A stretch of 9,177 nt of DNA from Saprospiraceae bacterium (lineage in GTDB: Bacteria; Bacteroidota; Bacteroidia; Chitinophagales; Saprospiraceae). This document shows positions 1-6,714 of the stretch, piece after piece. Numbering within the stretch: position 1 is the stretch's first letter; every line of letters starts with the position of its first letter. The stretch spans positions 1 through 9,177 of the forward strand of contig JABDJM010000354.1 in NCBI GenBank assembly GCA_013002475.1, read 5' to 3'. Made by a program: the position numbers and the translations under genes. Under the pieces are notes generated by a model. It had not been told where the DNA came from, did not search any database, and was given only the letters and a program-made list of their open reading frames with translations.

Positions 1-1
1 G

Positions 2-310
2 GATGAAGATTGTATCGACAGTTCCAGAAATCAATTGCGATCCTGTGTAGACGAATGGGCACCGGTTTGTGGATGCGATGGAAAAACCTACAACAACGAT
101 TGCGCCGCCTGGAATGCAAAATTAAAAGCCTGGAGTAAAGGTCCATGTCCTCCGGAGGGATGTATTGATGAATCCCAAATAGATCCGGACATGGCCTGCG
201 CCAAAATATACATGCCTGTTTGTGGCTGTGATGGCAAGATCTATTCTAACGAATGTGAAGCCCGCCGAAATGGGCTTACCAGTTGGGATGAGGGTCCCTG
301 CAAGCAATAA
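2..310 (+). CDS. Kazal-type serine protease inhibitor domain protein, 5'-truncated by the window edge
   Basis: The reading frame is open to the first complete codon and has no ATG inside the window, so the true start and any signal peptide lie upstream; a TTG at 35 would cut through the first domain and is unlikely to be the start. Two tandem Kazal-like modules are visible, at 11-148 and 161-301 (46 and 47 residues). Each carries the core PVCGCDGK(T/I)Y followed by N(D/E)C and ends in GPC. The C2-to-C3 spacing (eight residues) matches classical Kazal inhibitors, which places the predicted P1 residue two after C2: Asp in module 1 and Lys in module 2. Kazal domains insert a rigid loop into the active site of serine proteases. 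Bacterial examples are usually secreted or surface proteins, so an extracytoplasmic role is inferred. The gene ends right before a shared terminator and converges on the PorE-like gene. The target protease is unknown, and further modules may lie upstream. Confidence 0.85.
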   Translation, partial: DEDCIDSSRNQLRSCVDEWAPVCGCDGKTYNNDCAAWNAKLKAWSKGPCPPEGCIDESQIDPDMACAKIYMPVCGCDGKIYSNECEARRNGLTSWDEGPCKQ

Positions 311-342
311 AAAAAGCCTTTGCCAAATGGCAAAGGCTTTTT
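311..342. terminator. Bidirectional intrinsic terminator between convergent genes
   Basis: A perfect 14-bp stem (311-324 with 329-342) closes a 4-base AAAT loop. The core is GCCTTTGCC/GGCAAAGGC, flanked by an A-run on the left and a T-run on the right, so each strand's transcript ends in a U-tract. It starts immediately after the Kazal stop codon and lies 18 bases beyond the stop of the leftward PorE-like gene, so it can serve both. Confidence 0.93.
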
Positions 343-360
343 TGTTAGCAGTAATTTTTG

Positions 361-2925
361 CTAGAATGGGCATCCCATACAAGGAACGACTCTTGGGTTC
401 CTTTTTGCTGAGGATGACCGAACTACCTCTCCTACTTTTCCAACGATCCTAAACTCAGTCCTTCTGTTCAACTGGTGTTCTTTTTCTGTACAAGGAACAA
501 GGTTACGACAATCGTTAACATTGACCTTTTCTCCATAGCCAATGGATACAAGCCTGGCTCTGTCAATCCCTTTTCGGGTAAGCCATCTCACTACGGAATT
601 AGCCCTTCTCTGCGAAAGCAGATCATTGTAAGCATATGAACCTCTGGAATCAGTATGCGATCCTACCTCTACGATGTATTCAGGATTTTCTGTCATCAGC
701 TCATGCAAGCGTTCAAGATCTCCAAATTCATCCTTCCTGATGTAGGATTGATCAAAATCATAATAGATATGCAGCAGGAATGTGATCTCTCCGTTATCTG
801 TACTTGAGACCATAAACTCATCCTGAGGAACACCATTTTGATAAACGATATCTCCATAGGTTCCTGTAGCAGGCTGTCCGGATTGATCTACATAAACTCC
901 TTTTTCAGAATCAAACCTTGGTCTGACTGGTACAATAGGATCAGGTTGAGTTACAACTGGATCTTGAACAACTGGATCAGTCGTTACAACCGGATCAGTC
1001 GTCACTGGATCCTGAACAAATGGATCAGTCACAACTGGGTCTTGTACGACGGGGTCGGTGATCATAGGATCTGTTGGAGTATTATCCACGATAGTTGTTC
1101 TCGTAGGCATCAGGTTCAAGCTGTTTTGGAAAATGATCCCTTCGGGCTCACCTCTGGTACAACTTTCAGCCTTATCCGATAGGTAATCCGTCTTAGTTGC
1201 TTTTACTGTATAGCAGCACTCAGGCTGTAGTTCAAACTTATAGTGACCGGATTCGTCGGTAGTGAAAGCTTGTGAATCTGACTGACAGTCATTCGTCAAA
1301 GTAACAAGCGCATCTTCTAAGGGCAATCCTGTCAATTGATCGAATACAACTCCTTCAATGGCAAATTCTACTTCTTTCTCCATTGGAATCTCTACAAAGA
1401 CCTTATCCCCAAGTATGATTTCCTTGGTACATGCTTCCTCACCTGCGGGAAGATATCCTTCCATACTCGCAGTGAAGTTGCAGCAAAGGTTCATTTTTTG
1501 ATCAAGATGGACCTTGCCTTCTTCATCGGTTGTAAAGGTCCTTTCCTTACAATCTTCCGAAACCGTGGCACCCATAATAGGCTCCCTGGTTGCGGCATCA
1601 TATACAAGCACCTCCACTGGCGTGGCAATTTTTCGGAAACTATAAATATCATCTCTTCCAACTCCTCCAGGCCTGTCCGAAGTAAAATGCCCGCAAGTTC
1701 CTGTCTCATTTGCAATAAGGCCAAAGTCATCATAGGTTGTATTGATCGGGTGTCCGACATTTTCAACCATACCCCAGGTATCAGTTCCCTGATACATCAT
1801 ATAATAGATGTCAAGGCCTCCAAGACCTACATGTCCATCTGATGAAAAGTATAATTTGTTCTCACCCTGAAAGGATGGAAAAATCTCATTTCCTTCCGTA
1901 TTTACATCTGGTCCAAGATTCATTGGTGGTCCCCAATTTCCTCCTTCTCGATCAGAATAATATAAATCCATACCTCCGTATCCTCCAGGCATGTCTGAAG
2001 CAAAGAAAAGTCTTGCGCCATCCGGCGTCAAACTTGGATGGGCTACAGAATACTCATCGGAATTAAATGGCAGGCTTTCCAAATCCGTCCAGTTAGATCC
2101 TCCATCATTGGAATTGGCAGTATATACTTTTAGCATAACGGTGCCATCATCGGATTTTCCCACTTTCCCTTCAGAAAAGTTATTCCTTGTAAAGAAGATT
2201 GTCTTTCCACCATTTGTAAAAGTGACTGCAGCATCGTGGAACTTTGAATTGATGTTATCCGAAAATTTTCGAGGACTTCCATATTCATAGTTTCCACAAC
2301 CTTCATCAGAAGGCATTTCCTTAGCATCAACCACAAACAATTCGTTAAAGGGATTTCCTGTCCAGGCATGTGTTCTTTTTACCAGGGAACCTTTTTCTCT
2401 TTCAGAGGAAAATACAATTTGGCCAGCTTTATAGGCGGGAGAAAAATCATCCAGATTTGAGTTGAACGAAGGATGTTCAACTTCATAGATGTCTCCATTT
2501 TTTGTCATTAACTCTTCCTGGTAATCACAGGCTTTCACCAAAAACTGCCCCCTGGCATCTCCAGGAACAGCCTCTACATAATTTTGATACCACTCCTTGG
2601 CCAGATCACACTTTCCGTTCTTTTGAAGTGCCTGCCCATAATAGAGCATATTCAAAGGATTAGATTTATCCGATTGAACAACCTGTCCGTACCAGTATTC
2701 CGCATTTTGGGAATCATTGATCTTACGATAGGCAGTTGCAATGTTCAACTTTGCCTCAGGATTGTCCTCATGTTCGAGAATCTGGTTATACAAGGCGATT
2801 GCCTCAGTGTAATCCAGGTTGTCCATTAGTTGCTGGGCCCTTTTTACTTTGGACAATTGTCCAAAAGATAACCCAGAAAGGAGGATCGAAAAACAAAGGG
2901 TTATTGCCCACTTTTTGGTATTCAT
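361..2925 (-). CDS. PorE-like outer-membrane/peptidoglycan anchor: TPR, WD40-like propeller, two carboxypeptidase-regulatory-like domains, OmpA C-terminal domain
   Basis: The open frame reaches ATG 2979, but the ATG at 2925 is preferred because it starts directly with a signal peptide (MNTKKWAITLCF..., cleavage near SFG|Q). Residues below are numbered from 2979. The order is: TPR helices about 47-155; PD40/WD40-like blades about 165-448, with repeated motifs such as FFASDMPGGYGGMDLYYS and HFTSDRPGGVGRDDIYSF; two carboxypeptidase-regulatory-like beta-sandwiches, 455-533 and 538-624; a DP(V/I)(V/T)-rich linker, 636-681; and an OmpA-like domain, 735-847. The OmpA domain has HTDSRG...LSQRRA, so Asp777 and Arg792 match the residues that bind diaminopimelate in Acinetobacter OmpA, followed by the Bacteroidota hallmark C-x5-CTEKEHQLNRRTEF. 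This architecture matches PorE of the type IX secretion system, with one extra regulatory-like domain. Transcribed just after a PorP/SprF gene, it probably anchors that barrel to the cell wall. There is no lipobox. Family assignment is firm; partner assignment is inferred from order. Confidence 0.9.
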   Translation of the reverse strand: MNTKKWAITLCFSILLSGLSFGQLSKVKRAQQLMDNLDYTEAIALYNQILEHEDNPEAKLNIATAYRKINDSQNAEYWYGQVVQSDKSNPLNMLYYGQALQKNGKCDLAKEWYQNYVEAVPGDARGQFLVKACDYQEELMTKNGDIYEVEHPSFNSNLDDFSPAYKAGQIVFSSEREKGSLVKRTHAWTGNPFNELFVVDAKEMPSDEGCGNYEYGSPRKFSDNINSKFHDAAVTFTNGGKTIFFTRNNFSEGKVGKSDDGTVMLKVYTANSNDGGSNWTDLESLPFNSDEYSVAHPSLTPDGARLFFASDMPGGYGGMDLYYSDREGGNWGPPMNLGPDVNTEGNEIFPSFQGENKLYFSSDGHVGLGGLDIYYMMYQGTDTWGMVENVGHPINTTYDDFGLIANETGTCGHFTSDRPGGVGRDDIYSFRKIATPVEVLVYDAATREPIMGATVSEDCKERTFTTDEEGKVHLDQKMNLCCNFTASMEGYLPAGEEACTKEIILGDKVFVEIPMEKEVEFAIEGVVFDQLTGLPLEDALVTLTNDCQSDSQAFTTDESGHYKFELQPECCYTVKATKTDYLSDKAESCTRGEPEGIIFQNSLNLMPTRTTIVDNTPTDPMITDPVVQDPVVTDPFVQDPVTTDPVVTTDPVVQDPVVTQPDPIVPVRPRFDSEKGVYVDQSGQPATGTYGDIVYQNGVPQDEFMVSSTDNGEITFLLHIYYDFDQSYIRKDEFGDLERLHELMTENPEYIVEVGSHTDSRGSYAYNDLLSQRRANSVVRWLTRKGIDRARLVSIGYGEKVNVNDCRNLVPCTEKEHQLNRRTEFRIVGKVGEVVRSSSAKRNPRVVPCMGCPF
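937..1074 (-). repeat. In-frame DP-rich tandem repeat linker in the PorE-like gene
   Basis: These 46 codons (residues 636-681 counted from 2979) encode imperfect repeats of the type TDPVV-QDPVV-TDPFV. The DNA shows recurring ggatcagt(c)gt(t/c)ac and actggatc units. It probably forms an extended, flexible spacer between the second regulatory-like domain and the peptidoglycan-binding domain. Repeats of this kind can vary in copy number between strains. Confidence 0.8.
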
Positions 2926-2985
2926 GTTCCTAGTGTTTTTAAAAGCGAATAAAGGATTATAGGAAGTATTCTTTTTCATTTTGTA

Positions 2986-3984
2986 TTAGAAGTATCGTGG
3001 TGTTACTGTTCGTTTGGTGGTATAGTTAAACTCATAACCCAACATGATCTCAAAGGATCCACCGGCCACCGTTTGCAGTTTTGTTAATGTGTAATCATAT
3101 GCGGCTCCGATCCGCAATCCATTCGTCAGGTAGTATGAGGCCCAGATATCTGCTGAGTCAAAACTACTGGAGTCATCAATGAAGACTTCAAGGGACGATC
3201 GAAAGGATGCCCCAATCCATAGAGCCTTATAGAAGAGTACCGAAACGTCAATATCAAATTCTGTCGGCGCTCCTAGTTGTTCGAAGTTTTCGTCCTTGTT
3301 GAATTTAGAGAACATCCCCACATTTTTGATCAATAGGCTAGGTTTTAACACTATCTGTTCTCCTCTTAGGGGTATTGCAACTCCGGTACTAAAGAAGTAG
3401 TGCCGGTATTGTTTTGCCCACCTTTGGGTATTTATTGGTTCGTCCTGCAAATCATATTCTATTAACCTTGGGCTTGCAGCCCCTACATAAAACTTATCTG
3501 AGTAATAGTAGACTCCAACTCCAAAATTTGGAAGTAGGAAATTGGGGTTAGCATCCGAGAATGCAGGATCATCAGGACTGAAAAGATCCAGTTTTGTCCA
3601 ATCTGCGGCCCAATTGGTGATTCCACCTTGGACTCCTACCGAAAGCTTTCCATTTCCCATTGGGATCCGATATGCATAGGCTAGGTTTGCTGAGATGGTA
3701 TGGGTCGGCCCGATAACATCGTTAACCGCCCAAAAACCGAGGCCAATCCTGTCCTTGGGTAATGGCGTATGAATAGTGAAACTCTGTGTATTGGGTCCAC
3801 CTTCAATATCCCACCATTGGGTCCTGTGAAGGACTCCCAAGGCCATGTGGTCCTTAGCTCCTGCATAGGCAGGATTGTAGACAAGGCTGTTAAACATATA
3901 CTTGGTGAACATTGCGTCTTGCTGTGCAAATGAAAGATTGCTGAAGCAAATGCTCACCACGAAAAGGATTATGGTCTTTCTCAT
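2986..3984 (-). CDS. PorP/SprF family type IX secretion system outer-membrane protein
   Basis: This is a predicted outer-membrane beta-barrel of the PorP/SprF family, about 332 residues and typical in size. The frame runs to ATG 4035, but the ATG at 3984 is chosen because it opens directly on a signal peptide (MRKTIILFVVSICF..., cleavage near SFA|Q); the longer form would add 17 mostly charged residues. Just after cleavage comes the family signature QDAMFTKYMFNSLVYNPAYAG. The rest is rich in alternating aromatic/Gly strands (for example GVGVYYYSDKFYVGAAS, LRIGAAYDYTL). SprF is needed for secretion of the type B cargo SprB in Flavobacterium johnsoniae, and PorP associates with the cell-wall-binding PorE. 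The gene follows a type B cargo gene by 96 bases and precedes the PorE-like gene by 60 bases, so the three are probably one operon. It is most likely a cargo-dedicated SprF paralogue rather than the core PorP; that choice is inferred. Confidence 0.92.
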   Translation of the reverse strand: MRKTIILFVVSICFSNLSFAQQDAMFTKYMFNSLVYNPAYAGAKDHMALGVLHRTQWWDIEGGPNTQSFTIHTPLPKDRIGLGFWAVNDVIGPTHTISANLAYAYRIPMGNGKLSVGVQGGITNWAADWTKLDLFSPDDPAFSDANPNFLLPNFGVGVYYYSDKFYVGAASPRLIEYDLQDEPINTQRWAKQYRHYFFSTGVAIPLRGEQIVLKPSLLIKNVGMFSKFNKDENFEQLGAPTEFDIDVSVLFYKALWIGASFRSSLEVFIDDSSSFDSADIWASYYLTNGLRIGAAYDYTLTKLQTVAGGSFEIMLGYEFNYTTKRTVTPRYF

Positions 3985-4080
3985 TTTGATCTTTTTGTCC
4001 CTTGAATTCTGGTCCTTATGGGCAGTTTTATTCATGCCTAATGGCCTAATAATGGTTTATTTCAAAGATTATGCTACATT

Positions 4081-5565
4081 TTACCGGTTCATGTAAATCC
4101 AGCCTGAAGTGTGAGCCCCTTCCCCATCGTTAAACAGGTAGTAATAGACTCCCTCAGGTAGATCTGCACCTTGCCAGGTCCCCCTCCAGTCGTTCTGATA
4201 ATCAGAGGCTTCGTATACTTCGGTTCCCCAGCGATTATATAGTACAAGGGAATGGTCAGGGTATTCCTCCAATCCCTCTATCCAAAGAGTTTCGTTTTTA
4301 CCATCTCCATTGGGTGAAAATCCGTTTCTGACTAAAAGCCCTTCAACCTGATTTCCACATTCGATGCCTATCAACACTTTCGCCTGATCACAGCGGTCCT
4401 CAATGCAAACTTCGTAGATAAGAGAATCGACCATATCGCAGGCATTTGAAAGAGGTTCATACTCAAGACTGCAATTTTCCATATTGGCAACTACAGAACC
4501 TGCATAGGGTCCTATACCTCCCTCAGCAAATGGTAATACCCGAAAACTTGTAATATTCTCGGTATCAACATCATTGCTGCAAACGTTCAGGAAATTGGTT
4601 TGGCCTACTAATGCAGTAAAAGAATCATCCTGGGGCTGAGGCACCGTTAGATCCATTCTTGCTAAAACCATTATATCCAGTTCAACGGTATCACATACCC
4701 CTTGGGAATCGCAAAACACAAAGCAGTTATATGAACTCCCTGGTGTATTGGCAGAGACTTCAAAGCAATTTTCGGTATCCAGATAAACCACGGAAGCTGC
4801 ATCACCCTCTGTGCAAAATTCTACAGGGGATCCTCCCACACCGGCAAGTTCAAGGTCCTCATGACACAGATTAACCATCTGGCCTTCTTCTACTTGTGCA
4901 GAGATCAGTTCCGGGACCGTATTTTTTACAACCACCTCAAAGAAGATGGTATCCATCATTCCATTATCGTCCTGAGCCTCAAGACATCCACGAGAATTTC
5001 CGACATTAACTCCCTCGTACAAAATGCATTTCTTGTTTGGGGAGACAGTCCAATTGACAATTGGAGGAATCTCACCACCACAGATCTCCCTTACTTCAAT
5101 TACCTGACCTGTGAGATCAGGAAAGATCAAGCTGCAGTGCTGCCCCGTCATCCCATAGTATATTTCATCCCGCATTGTTGTGGGAGCTTCATAAGTCGAG
5201 ACAATAATGTTTGCAGACTCACAAACTGATCTATCGGCATTGCAAAAATCAATACATATTGTATCTCTCCCAGGAGCCGCATAACTGATAATGTTAATAC
5301 AACCGGCTTCCACATCGACTGTGTAGGTGATCTGGTCCTGGCTAACTTTTTCACAGGTGATTTCAGCAAGGCTGGGTTTATTTCCCCGAAAGGCATCCGT
5401 GTCGATACAGTGGGTCTGAAACCCATGGATCGGAAGGCTATAAAAGGTGTACTGGCCCCATACCGGATTGGCAATAAAAATCACGGCCAAAAACAAAATG
5501 CTTTCAGCCAAGGCTTTGGAAAACCTAGCATGTTTAGAAAAGGCTATTTCTAATGCCATGTGCAT
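4081..5565 (-). CDS. Cysteine-rich secreted protein with type B T9SS sorting domain (gliding motility-associated C-terminal domain)
   Basis: This 494-residue protein is probably a cell-surface cargo of the type IX secretion system. A long signal peptide (hydrophobic core about 20-34, cleavage near VWG|Q at 37/38) is followed by four beta-rich modules at about 39-125, 126-216, 217-303 and 304-408. Modules 1 and 3 end in a shared cysteine signature (C104-x3-C108-x6-C115; C281-x3-C285-x5-C291) followed by a beta-strand, and module 4 has a shortened version (C387-x4-C392). About 22 cysteines in all suggest many disulfides. Residues 409-494 form the type B C-terminal domain (CHU_C): FSPNGDGKNE, LVLYNRWGTEVYE, NDWRGTW, LPEGVYYYLF, ending in GWIYMNR. 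Type B cargos commonly pair with a neighbouring SprF-like protein, as here. At 494 residues it is far smaller than adhesins such as SprB. ATG 5559 is a possible alternative start. The function of the N-terminal modules is not recognised. Confidence 0.9.
   Translation of the reverse strand: MHMALEIAFSKHARFSKALAESILFLAVIFIANPVWGQYTFYSLPIHGFQTHCIDTDAFRGNKPSLAEITCEKVSQDQITYTVDVEAGCINIISYAAPGRDTICIDFCNADRSVCESANIIVSTYEAPTTMRDEIYYGMTGQHCSLIFPDLTGQVIEVREICGGEIPPIVNWTVSPNKKCILYEGVNVGNSRGCLEAQDDNGMMDTIFFEVVVKNTVPELISAQVEEGQMVNLCHEDLELAGVGGSPVEFCTEGDAASVVYLDTENCFEVSANTPGSSYNCFVFCDSQGVCDTVELDIMVLARMDLTVPQPQDDSFTALVGQTNFLNVCSNDVDTENITSFRVLPFAEGGIGPYAGSVVANMENCSLEYEPLSNACDMVDSLIYEVCIEDRCDQAKVLIGIECGNQVEGLLVRNGFSPNGDGKNETLWIEGLEEYPDHSLVLYNRWGTEVYEASDYQNDWRGTWQGADLPEGVYYYLFNDGEGAHTSGWIYMNR
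4084..4341 (-). other. Type B T9SS C-terminal sorting domain (CHU_C) coding segment
   Basis: Residues 409-494 of the cargo hold the conserved order (S)PNGDGxN, YNRWG, DWxGT, LPxGxYYY and a terminal GWIYMNR. This domain directs export through the T9SS and, unlike the type A domain, is not usually recognised by the PorU/attachment pathway but depends on SprF-like partners. Confidence 0.9.
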
Positions 5566-5771
5566 TATTTTGAATGTTTTGAGTTTAATGGCTTGAATTT
5601 CAGGGGCTTTGGAGAAGTACTTTCAGGTATTGGGTGAGACAGACAATTGAAATATGAATGCCTGGATTCACAGGCTTCAAAAGCCCGAAAACCATGCCAA
5701 AGACCCTTGAAAAAGGGGCTATCTGATCTGTGAGAAAGAATTATTAGGGAAAAACACTATATGAGCTCTGG
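5566..5771. other. Intergenic gap upstream of the T9SS cargo cassette
   Basis: These 206 bases separate the UbiA stop from the cargo start and should hold the cassette promoter and the UbiA terminator. I find no exact TAnnTTTG box on the - strand. Two weak hairpins (5-bp stems at 5673-5685 and 5704-5717) are present, neither with a convincing U-tract. Confidence 0.4.
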
Positions 5772-6635
5772 CTAGACTAGCAGATCCAGGATAATCAGTC
5801 CGCAGAAAATGATGCTGGCAACTCCATTAGTGGTGAAAAAAGCCAGATTCACCCTGGAAAGGTCTTTTGGGCTCACCAGGCTGTGTTGATACACAAGCAG
5901 GGCTGAAAAAATGAAAAGAGCGGACCATTGAAGCATCCCAACCCAGGGAAACAATTCAGGGAGTTGATAAGCCGCCAGGGTAGAAAAGATAACGGTCAGT
6001 ACATGAAAGAAAACTGATATCCTTAGTGCATTCTTTTTCCCAAATCTTGCAGGGATAGAACTGAGGCCATGTTCATTATCGAATTCCTCATCCTGAAGAG
6101 CATAAATAATATCAAATCCTGCCACCCAAAATATGATCGCCAGGGAATAAAATACAGGTAGGGGATGGAAATATCCGGTCACAGCCAGGTAGGCTCCTAT
6201 GGGAGAAAGGGATAAGCCTATTCCCAGGATCAGGTGACACAAGGCAGTGTATCGTTTGGTCAGACTATATCCGCAAATGATGGCAAGCGCAACCGGAGAT
6301 AGCCAAAAGCAAAGAGGGTTAATAAACCAGGTTGTGCCGATAAAAGCCAGGCTATTAATAAGGATAAAAAACAAGGCAGATCTTTCCTTTATAAATCCTG
6401 CGGGAATCTCCCGCAGAGCTGTTCGAGGGTTGAGCGCATCAATATCCCGATCTACATATCGATTAAAGGCCATGGCTGCTGAACGGGCAAAAACCATACA
6501 GAGGATCACCTTTAACAGCAGGAACGGATCTAAACCCTTCCCCATTACAAGCGTACCCAAACAAAATCCCAGCATCGCAAAGGGCAAAGCGAAAATTGTG
6601 TGGCTAAACTTAATTAGGGATAGGTATTTCTTCAT
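5772..6635 (-). CDS. UbiA-family polyprenyltransferase (4-hydroxybenzoate prenyltransferase-like / MqnP-like)
   Basis: This is a 287-residue integral membrane prenyltransferase with about eight or nine hydrophobic segments, normal for the family. Both Asp-rich motifs that bind Mg-prenyl diphosphate are intact: N58-x3-D62-x3-D66 (NRYVDRDIDALNPRT) and D175-x2-Y178-x3-D182-x3-D186 (DIIYALQDEEFDNEHG). It would transfer a polyprenyl chain to an aromatic quinone precursor in the inner membrane. The NPRT..REIPAG continuation resembles the UbiA-like subgroup that includes MqnP of the futalosine menaquinone route. Bacteroidota normally make menaquinone rather than ubiquinone, so a menaquinone role is plausible, but the sequence alone cannot separate MqnP from other UbiA-like enzymes. 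The start is supported by AAGGAAGG a few bases before the ATG. A terminator hairpin lies just upstream, so this gene is probably not a simple read-through partner of the DUF1573 gene. Confidence 0.92.
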   Translation of the reverse strand: MKKYLSLIKFSHTIFALPFAMLGFCLGTLVMGKGLDPFLLLKVILCMVFARSAAMAFNRYVDRDIDALNPRTALREIPAGFIKERSALFFILINSLAFIGTTWFINPLCFWLSPVALAIICGYSLTKRYTALCHLILGIGLSLSPIGAYLAVTGYFHPLPVFYSLAIIFWVAGFDIIYALQDEEFDNEHGLSSIPARFGKKNALRISVFFHVLTVIFSTLAAYQLPELFPWVGMLQWSALFIFSALLVYQHSLVSPKDLSRVNLAFFTTNGVASIIFCGLIILDLLV

Positions 6636-6638
6636 GAT

Positions 6639-6646
6639 CCTTCCTT
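6639..6646 (-). promoter_or_regulatory. Shine-Dalgarno-like site for the UbiA-family gene
   Basis: The transcript strand reads AAGGAAGG about three bases before ATG 6635. Purine-rich complementarity to the 16S rRNA tail is uncommon among the other starts in this window, and it supports this start codon. Confidence 0.55.
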
Positions 6647-6651
6647 AAAGG

Positions 6652-6691
6652 TATGAAAAAGCCCCTTCGACAATTCAATATCGAAGGGGCT
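6652..6691 (-). terminator. Intrinsic terminator after the DUF1573 gene, abutting the UbiA gene leader
   Basis: A perfect 11-bp stem, AGCCCCTTCGA (6660-6670) with TCGAAGGGGCT (6681-6691), closes a 10-base loop. On the - strand it is followed at once by TTTTTC (6659-6654), the expected U-tract. It sits 23 bases past the DUF1573 stop. The + side lacks a T-run directly after the stem, so it works best leftward. Its U-tract ends only about 17 bases before the UbiA start codon. Confidence 0.88.
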
Positions 6692-6714
6692 GTATTTAAA
6701 TAATACGATTTTTC

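Noticed and set aside
937..1074. Short DNA repeats resembling a CRISPR or satellite array
   Set aside because: The repeats are in frame inside a coding region, imperfect, and have no unique spacers; they encode a DP-rich linker.
1336..1842. 168-codon open frame on the + strand opposite the PorE-like gene
   Set aside because: It lies entirely within a well-supported - strand gene, has no recognisable domain or start signal, and reads as a shadow frame.
4036..4080. Possible internal promoter before the PorP/SprF gene (TAATCTTTG on the - strand)
   Set aside because: It has three rather than two bases between TA and TTTG, so it does not match the consensus, and the gap fits an operon.
361..5565. 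Complete type IX secretion system locus
   Set aside because: No PorK/L/M/N, Sov/SprA, PorV or PorU homologue is present; only cargo, PorP/SprF-like and PorE-like genes are seen.
5673..5685. GGCTT-CAA-AAGCC hairpin in the same gap
   Set aside because: Short stem with a 3-base loop and no T-run on either strand; likely chance.
5704..5717. CCCTT-GAAA-AAGGG hairpin as UbiA terminator
   Set aside because: The stem is only 5 bp and the - strand sequence after it (TCTTTGG) is a poor U-tract, so it is too weak to call.
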